A DNA stretch of 64,000 bases from Xanthobacter dioxanivorans (GCF_016807805.1 NZ_CP063362.1:2956501-3020500), one strand, 5' to 3'. Positions 45,074 to 55,788 are shown, numbered from the stretch's first letter. The notes: a model not told the origin generated them from the sequence alone. Translations and numbers: made by a program.

Positions 45074-45435
45074 CCGATGCGCACCGCCTTTTCCGCCATG
45101 GGCGAGAGCGCCCGGGACGAGCCGCAGTCCGGGCAGGCGAGCGCAGTGCCGAGGTCTTCGGGCGCCCGGTCGAGATGCTCGGCCGCGAGCTCCTCGAAGC
45201 TGATGCGGGCAACGGCGCGGCAGCTCGGGCACCAGGCGGAGAGGCGGTTGAAGCCGAAGCCGGCGAGATAGGCCAACGTGATGGTGGACGAGGCCGTTGC
45301 GGGAAGCGGCAAGGTGCGCTGGGCCGGACGGCGCGCGGAGCCGAACGACTCCATCCGGTCGGTGGCGACGGTCGGCCGGGAGAGGCTGTCCTCGGGCTTC
45401 CAGCGGCGGGCGCGGCCCCAGTTCATGCGCGTCAT
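45070..45435 (-). CDS. Zinc-ribbon phage protein
   Basis: 121 aa from the ATG at 45435 (MTRMNWGRARRW). The C-terminal part has two Cys-x2-Cys knuckles (CPSC and CPDC, about 30 residues apart), a zinc-ribbon pattern. Function unknown. It overlaps the large protein gene upstream (ATGA) and the helix-turn-helix gene downstream. Confidence 0.65.
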   Translation of the reverse strand: MTRMNWGRARRWKPEDSLSRPTVATDRMESFGSARRPAQRTLPLPATASSTITLAYLAGFGFNRLSAWCPSCRAVARISFEELAAEHLDRAPEDLGTALACPDCGSSRALSPMAEKAVRIG

Positions 45436-47837
45436 CGCACACCTCGCGGCAGCGCGTCGCCCGGCGCCCACCAATAGGACTGCCCGAAGTCGCGCTGGGC
45501 GGCCTTCTCCGACCGACGGAAGGAGGCGCGATAGTCCGGATCCACGAGCGTCTGGATCTGGTCGAACAGCAGGCGATCGACGGCGAGGCGCGTGTACCAG
45601 AGGGAGGGGTCGTAGCGCCTGGCGGTGCGCACCGCCTCGGCGCCGAAGGTGGTGTCGGCCCCCTCCATCAGGCGCCGGAGCTGCTGCGAGGACAGGCGCG
45701 CCACGTCCTCCGCCGCGCCGATGGCCGGGCCGGCGAGGTCCGAGACGGGCGAGCGGCCGGTGCGCGAGGTGGAGGCATTGATCAGGTCGCCGTACACGCC
45801 GAGCGAGCCGGACTGCAGTCCGGAGCGCACCCAGAAGCCGGGCGTGTCCATGGCCTCCGGCGTCTTGCCGTAGAGCACGGCACGCGCCTGGATCGCGGCT
45901 GCGCCGGCAAGCAGGTTGAACAGCACGAAGGCGGCGCCGTTCCACACCCGCTGCTCGATGGGCCCCTGGGTCGCGAGGCGCATGAGATGTGTCGCGACCA
46001 TGGTCATGCTGAACGACTTGAAGAGCGTCGCGCTGCGGACCATCTCGCCCCAGAAGGTGCCGGCTGTCGTGCCGCCGGTCATGACGGCGCGGATGCGGGC
46101 GTCGGGCTCGAGCACCGCGAAGGCCCGCTCCTCGATCATGGCGCCCAGCAGCTTCTCCCGCAGCGCCCGGTCCCCGATCGCCTCGGTGTCCAGGAAGCGC
46201 GCGCCCTCCACCTCCAGCGGCGCGCCGGCGCGGATCGTGTCCCATTCCTTCGCGCTGATCTGGTGGCGGTCGAGGAAGTTGGCGAGCGGCGCGTCGACCT
46301 TGCGCAGGGCGTCGAGCGAATGCCCGGCATGGTCCGCGAGGTGACCGGTGAACTCCATGGTGAAGACCCGTTTCATGGTGTCGGTCCACCATGCCAGCCC
46401 CTGCGCCCGGATCACGGTGGTGGCCATCGCCCGCAGGATCTGCGGCCCCGACGCCTCGCCGGCGAAGCGGACAAAGCTGTGGGCGGAATCCATCGCGGCG
46501 TGCGCGGTGAGCTGCAGGCGGGCCGCGATCTGGCGGCTCTCCTCGCCGCCGCGGCTGATCTCGCGGATGACGCCGGTGAGGATGCGGCCGGGGTCCATGC
46601 CATTGTAGGAGGCGGCGAGCGCGGTGGTGACGCTGTCGCCGGGGATCGCCGAGACGATGGCGCCGCCGAGCTTGGAGGCGACGTTGAGCGAGCGCAGCCC
46701 GCCGAAGAACCCGGCCATCAGCGGGCCATCCACGGCGTTGGCGCGACCGGTGAGCACGTCGTAGGCGCGCTCGGCGATGGACCGGCTCTCCAGCATCCGC
46801 AGCGGGTTCAGTCGCTGCCAGCGCGACAGGCCGGCTTCCTCCTCCTTCGCAAGGGTGAGGGCAGCGCGGACGATGGCGCCATGATTGGGGCCGATGACCT
46901 CGGCGAGGGCGATCTCGTTCGCCATGCGTTGCAGGTGGCCGGTGAGGACGCCGAAGACATTCTGCCCGGAGCCGTACTTCTCCTGGAGCCGCAGCCAGGC
47001 CTCCGCGCCCGCGGCACCGTCCGCGAACTGGAAGGTGCGCTGCTCGGGCGAAAAGGCGGTGCTCGCGCTGTCCCCCACCGTGATATCGCGATAGGCGCGC
47101 TCCAGCACGAAGTCGCGCCGGTCGGCCTTCGCCGGGGCGCCGGTGTCGCGGTCCCACAGGGTGAGCGCACCGCGATCCAGCTCGGCGGCGAAGTCGGCCT
47201 TGAATTCCTCACGGGTGAACGCGCGCACCCGGAGCGTGTCCCAGAACTGCGGCAGGCGCCATGCGTCGGCCAGCGGGACGTTGCGGCCGGCCGCGAGGAT
47301 CCGGTCCGTGCCTTCCTTCTCCGCCGCTTTCCAGCCCGCCGCCGCGGCTTTGGCCATTCCGTCACCGGTCTCGACGTCGAACAGCTCGCGCACGAGGTTG
47401 CGCACGCCGGCGATCTGCTGGCGCGACTGGCCGGCGATGCCGGGAGAATAGGCCTCCAGCGCCTGGCCGAACTTCGCCGAAAGCTGCGCCCAGATGACCT
47501 CACCCTTGGTGGCGACGTTCTCGCCGCCGGCTTCCCAGATGTCGCGGGTGAGCATGGACATGACGCCAGCAACGCGGCCCTTGGGGTGCGACAGGACACG
47601 CCGCTCGGCATTCGCCCAGGCGAGCGCCTGCGTCGCCGTGTCGTTCTTCAGCCGCTTGGCCGAGGATTCCAGCGCCCGCGCGGCGGCGAGGCCGGCGGCC
47701 GCCTCCGCGCTCGCCGGGCCCATGGTGCGGCCGAACTCGCCGCGGGAGCGCTCGTAGAGGCCGAGGGCCTCGTCCGCGATCTGCCGCGTGATCTGGCCGG
47801 TCTTCACCAGCTTGTCGATGCAATCCACGACGCTCAC
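45432..47837 (-). CDS. Large phage internal-virion-like protein (801 aa)
   Basis: 801 aa, GTG start with a GGAGGTGA ribosome site overlapping the previous stop (GTGA). The protein is largely helical with hydrophobic stretches (about 380-420 and 660-690). It resembles the C-terminal large-polyvalent-protein-associated regions found in ejection proteins of alphaproteobacterial podoviruses (for example the SLNVASKLGGAIVSAIPGDS and YNGMDPGRILTG segments). As third of three giant proteins after a small gp14-like protein it takes the place of a T7 gp16 analogue. Role in DNA ejection is inferred from order and size; I see no catalytic motif. Confidence 0.7.
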   Translation of the reverse strand: MSVVDCIDKLVKTGQITRQIADEALGLYERSRGEFGRTMGPASAEAAAGLAAARALESSAKRLKNDTATQALAWANAERRVLSHPKGRVAGVMSMLTRDIWEAGGENVATKGEVIWAQLSAKFGQALEAYSPGIAGQSRQQIAGVRNLVRELFDVETGDGMAKAAAAGWKAAEKEGTDRILAAGRNVPLADAWRLPQFWDTLRVRAFTREEFKADFAAELDRGALTLWDRDTGAPAKADRRDFVLERAYRDITVGDSASTAFSPEQRTFQFADGAAGAEAWLRLQEKYGSGQNVFGVLTGHLQRMANEIALAEVIGPNHGAIVRAALTLAKEEEAGLSRWQRLNPLRMLESRSIAERAYDVLTGRANAVDGPLMAGFFGGLRSLNVASKLGGAIVSAIPGDSVTTALAASYNGMDPGRILTGVIREISRGGEESRQIAARLQLTAHAAMDSAHSFVRFAGEASGPQILRAMATTVIRAQGLAWWTDTMKRVFTMEFTGHLADHAGHSLDALRKVDAPLANFLDRHQISAKEWDTIRAGAPLEVEGARFLDTEAIGDRALREKLLGAMIEERAFAVLEPDARIRAVMTGGTTAGTFWGEMVRSATLFKSFSMTMVATHLMRLATQGPIEQRVWNGAAFVLFNLLAGAAAIQARAVLYGKTPEAMDTPGFWVRSGLQSGSLGVYGDLINASTSRTGRSPVSDLAGPAIGAAEDVARLSSQQLRRLMEGADTTFGAEAVRTARRYDPSLWYTRLAVDRLLFDQIQTLVDPDYRASFRRSEKAAQRDFGQSYWWAPGDALPRGVR

Positions 47838-50800
47838 AGGGTCACCTCCGGCATGGGCATGGCGCAGGCGCGGATCTCCGCCGCAGCGGCAAGGCGGGCA
47901 TCGGCCTCGTCCATGAGCTCGTCGACCGAGCGCATGTCAGCGACGCGCGCGCCGGTTTCGTCGAGCCGTTCGCCGACGGGGATCTGCAAGTCTCGGGTGG
48001 CCCGCAGCTTGTCCAGATCGTGGAGCACCGCGGCCTCCGTCTCCTCCGACGAGCGGGCGGCGAGCACCTTCGCGGGCATCAGCTCCGGCGCGAGGGCCGC
48101 GAGCTGCTCCGGGCGGACGGGTGCGGCGCGCGATGGCGAAGCTGCGGGCGCGACCTCCTGTTCCGGCACCGCCAGCATGCGGTCCATGACGCCGCGGATG
48201 TCGTCCGGGATCGGATCGCCCAGGTCCGATACGGCGCGGTAGATGCTGGTCAGCCATTCCTTGAACTGCTCAAAGGCGCGGGCGAGCGCGGACGACGGCG
48301 CCTTGCCGTCCCGCAGGTATTGCTCAAAGCCCTGTGCCCACTTCTCCTGTTCGGCGCGACCGATCTTCGCCGCGTCGTCCACACCGAGCCAGCGCAGGGT
48401 CACATCCAGGTCCGCCTTCACCGCCGGCGACACCTCGGCATCGCGCACCATCTCCGAGAGCCACAGGTGCGAGGATTCGTGCATGAAGGTGGAGGCGTCG
48501 CGGCCCTGGAACAGCTCGATGACGGCCCGGTTGTCGGCCATCGTAATGGCGCCGCGGGGTGGCCCTCCATTTTCCTGGAAGAAACGTCCCCCCGGCGGCC
48601 GGTACATCGCCTCCGATATCGAATGGTCCGCCTTCCGCCCCTTGTTCGGGACGAACCCAAGAGAGCGATACCAACGCTCCAGCGCGGATTTAGACCCACC
48701 AAAGTCGCCGGATGGCGTCAGCGCGACCGTTTGCCCATTCTGGTCTGCCACTTCGAGCAGTCGGCGCATGAATTGGGTGCCCACGCCCGCACCGCGCTGC
48801 TGAGCTGGGATGGCGATCTTATCCAGGACAAGCACATTTCCGCCATCCCGCTCCCCGAGCCAGAATTCGACGGACGGAAATTGCTCCTTCAACTGACCCC
48901 GAAGCACTTCCGTGCTGACCTTCGGCGCATCGCTCCGGCGTTGATACAGCTTTTCCCCTGAATAGGCCGAGAACACCCGGTCCGGCCGCAGCACCACCAC
49001 CTGATCGGCGCCATCATGCTCCATTAGCCCGCGCACGACGATGGTGTCGTAGCCGTGCTGCTGCCCATAGCGCACCGCCGCGCTCAGGGCACCGCTGGAG
49101 CGCATCACGCGCCGCGAGCGCTCCACCATGGCGGCAATGTCGGCATCCGTGGCATCCGGAATCACGGCGCGGGCCGCCCGCGCTGCCTCCGTCTGCGTAT
49201 CCGCCTGCGCAATCTGGTCCGCCAAGCGCTGGCGGGAATGCGCGTCGAGCTGGTTCGCTGGGATCCAGCTCCCTTCCGCGCCCCGCCCCTGCCGATCGCT
49301 GTTCGCGGCGTGCAGCAGGTCGATGAACTCCGGATCGCTGCGGATCATCTCCGGCAGGTCGAGCACCTTGAACCGGCCGGGATCGACCTTCACCTTGAAG
49401 ATGCGCGGGCCAGCGCCCTCGGTAGCGCCGGTGCCCGACGCATAGGTGGCCGCCATGCCAGGCGACGGGGCGAGGAACAGGCCGCGCTCGTCCGGCGGAG
49501 TGTGCGGGTTGGTGCCGTTTTCCGGGTCGAAGCGCTCGAAATCCGTCGTCGCCTCGGTGCCGTGATAGAGCGTCCATTCCTTCGCGCCGGCGTCCACGTG
49601 AACTGGGCCGCGCGATTCCCCGCGCGCCGCAGCGGCCGGCGGCGGCGCCTTCACCTCGGTGCTGACCCCGGCCGCCTTCAGACGGTCGAGCCAGGATTGC
49701 GGCAGGCTGTCCGGCCCGAGCACCTCCGGCGCCTCGGCCGCGCGGATGTCCACGCCCTCCTTCCGGTAGAGGTCGAACGCCTGTTCCGGCGACAGGCCCA
49801 GCCGGCGGGCACGCGTGTCGTAGCGGGCGGCCCAGATCGCTGCGCCGGCGGCGGCCCGGCCCTCGGGTTCGCCCGCCGCAATGAGCTGGCGATACACATC
49901 TTCTCGGACCGCAAGCGCCGCGCCGGTCAGGCGGGACTGTGCCGGCTGCAGGCGGTTTGCCGCGAGGGTGCCTGGCAGAGTCTCGGTGATGGTGCGCGGG
50001 CGCAGCAGGAGCTCGTCGAGAATGGCGAGAGCTTCGTCATCGGTCCGCGCGCGAGCAACGGCCGCGGCGACAATGGCGGCCTCCTCGCGCGGCATTTCAT
50101 AGCCCACCTCGCGGGCGAGGCCCTGGATGCGCTTGCGCGTCTGGTCGGTCCAATGGCCGACACGGGCCCGCTGCGCCGCGACGGGATCCGGGCGGCCGGG
50201 GCCGGGTGGCGGCGCGGGCTGGGTGCGGCGCTGCTCCAACGCACGGTCCACCAGGTGCTCGGTCACCGACCGCAGCACCGCATCGGCGCCGTCATCGCCG
50301 GCACCGAGGATCTGGCCGGCGATCTGCTCGGCCTCCTCGCGGGACAGACGGACGCCGTATCCGTCCTGCGCAAGCCGGGCCACGGTGCGGCGCATCTCGG
50401 TGGTGACCGCCTCGCGGCGGCCGGCGGCGCGCTGTTCGTGGGCGGTGATGCGGCGGGGCAGATCGGCGTCGGCCTTGTCGAGCTTGGCACGGGCCCGCGC
50501 ATCGGTCTGTTCGGCGCGGGCCAGCGCCTTCTCCTTTCGGGCGAGCGCGGTGCGCAGCCCCTTCGCCTCTCCCGAGAGGCTAGCGATGGCGCGGGCATCT
50601 GCCGGAGCGGTGGCGGTGAGCGTCTCGGTGATGGTGGCCCGCTCGACCTCCAACTCGACGCGGCGCGCGGTGGGCAGGCCCTCGGCGGCGAGGTCGGCCT
50701 CAATGGCCGAAAGGCGGGCCTGCGTGTCGGGATCATTCGGGGCGCGGGTCTCGGCGAGGCGCTGCTCCGCGGCCGTGAGGTCCGTGCGAAGGCCCTCCAC

Positions 50801-51996
50801 CTCGGCGCGCAGGGCGTCGCGAGCAGGAGCGCGCTCATCGAAGGCGGCGCGACGGGCGGCGAGACTGTCGGCTTCACCCCGCAGGGAGGCAAAAGCGTCC
50901 GAGGCTTCCTGTTCGAGAGTCCGGGCCGTACTGCGGATTTCGTTCAGCTGCAGCTCGCTCAGGCGTTCCATCGAGGATGGCAGGCGTGCCCCTTCGCGCT
51001 CCAGGGCGAAGGCCGATTCTTCCGCGGCGCGCGCCTTGCCGCGGGCTTCCAGCACGGGATCCAGGCGCTCGCCATAGGCGCGCAACAGGTCGGGCGTGAT
51101 GGTATCGGACACGTCGACGGGGCGGCCGGACACGAGCGCATCGATCGACTGCTGGAGCGCCGTGCGGTGCGCCATCTCGCCTTCGACAGTGGGCACGAGA
51201 TTGGTGGCGTCGATCTGGCCTTCGCTCGCCACCACATTGCCGGCGTCGCGCACGGAGCGCGGCCAGGAACCAGTCTTGTAACGGCTCCAGATGGCAGCCA
51301 GGCCCTTCGCCCCCCGCCGAGCACGCCGCCTGCGACGGCCGCGTTGAGCACATTCTCGGCCGCCTCGCCGATCGCGCCGTAGCCCGGCTCGACCTTCTCC
51401 TTGAACGGGGCGGCGATGGCCTCGATGCCGACCTGGGTGCCGGCCGTGATGCCGGCGGTGGCAAGCGCCGTGCCGAGGATGCCGAGCGCCTTCGGCGCAG
51501 CGAGCGGCAGGGTCACGATGTTGACGGGATCGGCGGCACCGGCGGACAGGGAGCCCAGCAGGAGGCCGGCCGTGCCGCCCCAGGTCTGCTCCCGTGCCGC
51601 GGCCTTGCGGTATGCCTGCCGCGCCCGGCGCGCTTTCTCCTCGCCGAGGCGATCCAGGTCCTCGGCGGTGAGCGGCTTCAGGCCCAGCTCGGGGAACTTC
51701 GGCGCGAGGGCCGCGATCTGGCCGTTGAGCTCGTCGAGCGCCGCGCTGCCGCCGCCGAGGGGTGCGAAGGCCGGATTGACGAAGGTGGTGCCGGTCTTCT
51801 CGCGCAGGCCATCCAGATATTCCTGGACGCCCTGCATCCGAGCGGTGCCGGAGGAGACGGACTGGCCGAACAGGAGCCCCTCTTGCCAGGCGGCATCGAA
51901 GGCATCTGAGAACTCCAGCGGCAGATCCTCGGCGAGATGCTGCTGGGCATAGTCGAGGGATTCGTTCTGTCCCTTGGTGAAGATCCCAAAGCTCAT
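47834..51996 (-). CDS. Giant polyvalent phage protein (ART-like, GNAT-like, HExxH), frameshifted as sequenced
   Basis: Starts at 51996 (MSFGIFTKGQN) with a GGAGG site, overlapping the previous stop by 4 nt. One base is missing in the C run 51310-51315: the frame leaves VAGGVLGGG and resumes at AKGLAAIWS. Restored length is 1387 aa. Domain order by eye: membrane-active-looking Ala/Gly-rich N-terminal part (to about 240), long coiled coil (about 330-480), helical middle, ADP-ribosyltransferase-like segment (LYHGTE near 810, GLFLAPSPGMAATYA near 840, to about 1010), GNAT-like segment (PAQQRGAGVGTQF near 1050), then a zincin motif HESSHLWL near 1171. This matches the polyvalent proteins of phages described by Iyer, Aravind and colleagues, which are delivered with DNA to subvert the host. 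Confidence 0.75.
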
Positions 51997-54989
51997 CGAC
52001 CACCTCCCGGCCAACTGGAGGGCTCTCGGCCGAAGTTCGACTGGGTCCAGGGGATGGCGGGCGACGAAGGCGGCATCCCCCACGCGCGGGTTGCAGGCGG
52101 CTGTTTGTCGTCGAGGCGAAGGACGAACGGGCGGCCGTCGTCGCCCGCGGCGTATTGTGGGGACTCGGCGTTGCGGTTGAGCCGGACGAAATAGCGCCCT
52201 GGGGCGAAGGATTCGAGCGTGGCACTGTCGCGCAGATATTGAGCGGTGACCGGCTTGCCCGACGTCGTGCGGGCGCCGGCGAGGTCGGTGTCGGTCAGGC
52301 CCAGCAGGATGTTGTCGAAGGCGGATTGGTCCATACCCCGCTTCGGCGCCAGGATGGTCGCACCGTTGTGGCGCACAGTGCCGCCGGTCACCTCCTCGAC
52401 GGCGCGCTCCAGACGCTCCCGCTTCAATACGCCGGAGGCGTCGCCGGCGCCGGCGGACAGGTCGGCATAACGGGCACGCACGGCAGCCCGCATGATGGCG
52501 TAAGCCTCGCGCTCGTCGGTCCGGTGCCCAATCGAGAAGGCCGATGCCGGAAGCGTGGTGTCGAGAGCCTCGGTGAACGCCTGCGCCTCGGATTCCTTCT
52601 GCGGCACAAAGCGCGGCTCGGCGGCGAGGGCGTCCCGGCCGCGGACGATGCCGGCGGCGACATCCGGCGCATCCTTCGCCAGCCCGCCGGCGAACGCGAG
52701 CACCGCGCCTTTCGCCCCCGTCTCATGCAGCTTGCCGAACGTTGCCTCGCGCACGCCCGGCGGCAGGGTGGCCAGCGCACCGAGGATGCGGACCTTGCCG
52801 CTCGTGTCCGCCATGTCGAGCGCACCCGCGAGCGAGCGGAGATCCTCGCCCTCGAACGCCGGGACCGGCCGCCGGAGCTGATTGGTGACCAGCATCGCCG
52901 CCCGCGCGTGAGCCTGCATCGCGGCGGCCACCTGATCGTCCGAACCTTGCCAGGGAACAGGCGGAGGGGGCTTGATCCAGCCGGCGCGAACGCCGCGCAG
53001 GAGCGGCGTCTCCTGCTCCATGCGCTGGAGAGTGGCGAACCGCTCCTCGTCGTCGAGCAGCGCGGCGCGGGCCGCATGATTGCCACCTGCCGCGGCCTGC
53101 TCCAGGCTGTTCCGCAACACCTGCCGCGCATCCGGCGACAGGTCGAGCAGGGCGTCCGTGCGCTCGGCATCGGCGAGGAACTCGACCGCCTGGCGCTTCC
53201 GCTTCTCGTCCAGGAACGGGAAGATCCGCCCCGAGAGGAAGGCGACATCCTCGTCGCCGATGTGCCATTTGCCCACGGACTTCTTCGCGTCCGCCATCAT
53301 GCCGTCGAACGTGGTGCCAGCCCACTGGCGCAGGCCCGCGATCTGCGAGGCGGGCAACCCGCCTGCCGCGATACCCTCCTGCTGGCCCTGAGCGGAGGCG
53401 GGAAGTGGGGACGAAGGCCGATCCGGACCGGAACCGACGATGTCGGCGCCCATGCGGCGCGCCCATTCCTGATCCGGTCCTTCAATGCCAAAGCGCTCGC
53501 CGCCGTGGGCCGCCACGCCGGGGCCGCCGTTGAACCGCACCGTCCCGCTCGCGTTGCCGGTGGCGAACTTCCCGACGTTCGATCCGGCGAGCGCCGCAGA
53601 GACCGCCCCGTCATAACGCGCGGCAATGTTCGGATCGGAGACGAATTGTGCCGTGCGCTGGTGCGTGACCGCCGGGAAATAGTCCCCGATCATGGTCTGC
53701 GCCAGCGTCTGCCCGCGCGCGGCAGCGCGGTTCATGATGGTCTCGATGAACGCCTGCTGCGCCGCTGGCCCCTGGCCCCCGACCTCGGCCTGGGTGAGCG
53801 CGGCAAGGCGCGCCTTCACCGCCGGGTCCTGAAGCTCCTGGCCGAAGCCCATGCGGGCCGTCGCGAGGGCCGGTACCTTCGGGACATCGCCGAGTGATCC
53901 CCGCTGCCATTCCGACGTGGGGATCGAGAACTGCCCGCGGCGGCCGCGGCCATATTCCATCGCATAGGTGATGCGGGCCGCACCGATGGTGTCGCCAAGG
54001 GAGAGCATCCTCTGGCGCAGAAGGTCGCCATCCGCTTCCAGGTCGACACCGTCCCGGAGCGCCGTGATGGTGGGCTCGGCGAGCGCGCGGATCTCGCGGA
54101 TATCCTCCGTTGCCTCGGACTTGCGCGCGGCGACGTGCGCCTTCACCAGGTTGAACCGGCTCTGCCGCTCGGCCTCGTCCATCCGCAGGCTGGGATCGAA
54201 GATTGCCGTTTCCGCCTGCCGCAGGGCCTCGTGCGGCCCGACGTGGTCATAGGTGGCATCGACGGACGACAGCACGGCCGCGGCCCGGCCACGGTCTTCG
54301 AGGCGGCGCAGGCGGTCTTCTACGACCGCAGGCCCGTAGCCCCAGCGGGGGGTCTTCCCGAGCTCGCCGAGGATGGCCTTCGCGTTCTCCGCCTGGGCGA
54401 GATACTCGCCGCTCTCCACGCCGCCTCTGCGGGCCAGCGCCACGAGGTTGTCCGAGACCGTGTTCAGCTGAGTTTCCAGCGCCGTCTTGGCATTGGCCTG
54501 GTCGACCGCAAACCGTTTCTCGAACAGGTCCGTGAAATGGCCCATGCGCAGCTTGTCGAGCGCCGTGGAAACGGCCGGCCGCAAGACAGGGTCCTGCTTC
54601 GAGACAATCTCGCGATTATAGGCTTTGGCCGCGACATCGAAGCGAGCCGGCTCATCCTGATATTTTTGGCGAAGCTGGAGATAATCTTCCCCGGTTTTCG
54701 TCTGGAGGTCCGCGAAATACTTCGCCCGCGCACCGCGTTGCGCTGCTTGCCCCAGCACGCCGAGCGTCGCCATCTCCGTGATCTGCGGCTGGCCGTCCGG
54801 GCCGATGGTGACGGCCTCTGCCCCGCGGGCCTCGGCCTGCTCGATGGCGGCGGGCAGCACCGTGTCGGCGAGATTGTCCATCGCCCGGGCGAACATGGCG
54901 TACGGCGCGGCGATGTCGGCCGGGGAGATGCCGTTGCGCGGGCCTTCAGTAACCACCAGGCGATGGGGATACTCGGGAAGATCGACCAC
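51993..54989 (-). CDS. Large phage virion protein with cell-wall-hydrolase-like domain (998 aa)
   Basis: 998 aa, GTG start with GGAGG. The N-terminal third is coiled-coil-like. Near 410-450 LAALTQAEVGGQGPAAQQAF followed by ETIMNRA resembles the Glu-containing core of SleB-type wall hydrolases or lytic transglycosylases. This would open the peptidoglycan during DNA entry. Position and size fit a T7 gp15/gp16-type ejection protein. It lies between the gp14-like protein and the polyvalent protein. Enzymatic activity is inferred from a loose motif. Confidence 0.68.
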   Translation of the reverse strand: MVDLPEYPHRLVVTEGPRNGISPADIAAPYAMFARAMDNLADTVLPAAIEQAEARGAEAVTIGPDGQPQITEMATLGVLGQAAQRGARAKYFADLQTKTGEDYLQLRQKYQDEPARFDVAAKAYNREIVSKQDPVLRPAVSTALDKLRMGHFTDLFEKRFAVDQANAKTALETQLNTVSDNLVALARRGGVESGEYLAQAENAKAILGELGKTPRWGYGPAVVEDRLRRLEDRGRAAAVLSSVDATYDHVGPHEALRQAETAIFDPSLRMDEAERQSRFNLVKAHVAARKSEATEDIREIRALAEPTITALRDGVDLEADGDLLRQRMLSLGDTIGAARITYAMEYGRGRRGQFSIPTSEWQRGSLGDVPKVPALATARMGFGQELQDPAVKARLAALTQAEVGGQGPAAQQAFIETIMNRAAARGQTLAQTMIGDYFPAVTHQRTAQFVSDPNIAARYDGAVSAALAGSNVGKFATGNASGTVRFNGGPGVAAHGGERFGIEGPDQEWARRMGADIVGSGPDRPSSPLPASAQGQQEGIAAGGLPASQIAGLRQWAGTTFDGMMADAKKSVGKWHIGDEDVAFLSGRIFPFLDEKRKRQAVEFLADAERTDALLDLSPDARQVLRNSLEQAAAGGNHAARAALLDDEERFATLQRMEQETPLLRGVRAGWIKPPPPVPWQGSDDQVAAAMQAHARAAMLVTNQLRRPVPAFEGEDLRSLAGALDMADTSGKVRILGALATLPPGVREATFGKLHETGAKGAVLAFAGGLAKDAPDVAAGIVRGRDALAAEPRFVPQKESEAQAFTEALDTTLPASAFSIGHRTDEREAYAIMRAAVRARYADLSAGAGDASGVLKRERLERAVEEVTGGTVRHNGATILAPKRGMDQSAFDNILLGLTDTDLAGARTTSGKPVTAQYLRDSATLESFAPGRYFVRLNRNAESPQYAAGDDGRPFVLRLDDKQPPATRAWGMPPSSPAIPWTQSNFGREPSSWPGGGR

Positions 54990-55007
54990 GGGAGCCTCCG
55001 TTCAGTG

Positions 55008-55454
55008 TCAGGACGAGCCGGAGGGCTTCATGCCGCCGTAGCCGATCTTCGCCATGCCGGTGACGGCATCGAGCCCGCCGCCGTAGAGCGCCATGTTCGC
55101 GGACGCGCGCCGGAAATCGGCCTCGTCCCGTTTCGCCGCCGCCTGCATGTCGAGCGAGCCGACGCGGATCTGCCGCTCGCGGTCGGCGATGCGGCGCTGC
55201 TCGTCCAGCACCGCCCCGGTGGTCGGGCTGTCGAGGCCGACATTCGAGGATGCGCGGATGGTCGACACCCGGCTCAGCGTGCGGTTCAGCTCCTCGCGCA
55301 GTTGCGTGTCGGTCTGCGCCGCCTGTGTCTTCGCCACCATGGCGTCACGCTCGGCCGCCGCGGCGGCATAGCCCTGCGCCTTCGATTCCCCGTATGCCTT
55401 GAAGCCGGCCGAGGCGCCGGTCAGGGCGGCGAGGGCGAGAGTTTCCGCGCCCAT
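55008..55454 (-). CDS. Phage internal virion protein, gp14-like
   Basis: 148 aa from the ATG at 55454. It begins with an Ala-rich membrane-type helix (ALAALTGASAGFKAYGESKA), followed by a Gln/Arg-rich coiled coil, and ends in Gly-rich sequence. Small membrane-seeking proteins of this build (T7 gp14) precede the two large ejection proteins in podoviruses, as here. It shares one nucleotide with the preceding stop (TGATG). Confidence 0.65.
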   Translation of the reverse strand: MGAETLALAALTGASAGFKAYGESKAQGYAAAAAERDAMVAKTQAAQTDTQLREELNRTLSRVSTIRASSNVGLDSPTTGAVLDEQRRIADRERQIRVGSLDMQAAAKRDEADFRRASANMALYGGGLDAVTGMAKIGYGGMKPSGSS

Positions 55455-55663
55455 CACATGCCCTCCAGCGGTCGGCGAATGCTCGCGATGTCGGCAAGCG
55501 CGCGGTTCAGCTTTTCGACGAGCGTCTCATCCCTCCGCGGCGCCACCTGCGCTTCCGCAAAGCGGGGCAGGTTGCTCGGGCGGGCGAGATGGGACGGGAA
55601 CGGAATGACGGGCGCCGTGCCGTCCACGGCGGGGATAGGTGTCTCGGAGAGCGGGTCACGCAT
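55454..55663 (-). CDS. Small hypothetical phage protein
   Basis: 69 aa from the ATG at 55663 (MRDPLSETPIPAV) with a GAGAGGA site. The C-terminal half forms a short helix (LVEKLNRALADIASIRR). No known domain. First gene of the late operon proper; a conserved 35-bp element lies about 125 nt upstream. Confidence 0.6.
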   Translation of the reverse strand: MRDPLSETPIPAVDGTAPVIPFPSHLARPSNLPRFAEAQVAPRRDETLVEKLNRALADIASIRRPLEGM

Positions 55664-55788
55664 GATGGATCCTCTCGGTGCCGGCGCTGCCAAGCCCCAG
55701 CGCGCGGGTGTCGTATTCGACCGCCGGCACCGAGAAGGATTTCGCAAATTCGGTTGCCGCGCCCCGGGTGGCAGCCCGGTTGTGAGGA

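Noticed and set aside
45297..48242. A 981-codon plus-strand frame opposite the late phage operon
   Set aside because: Low-complexity antisense translation; the minus-strand genes have linked start/stop overlaps and ribosome sites.
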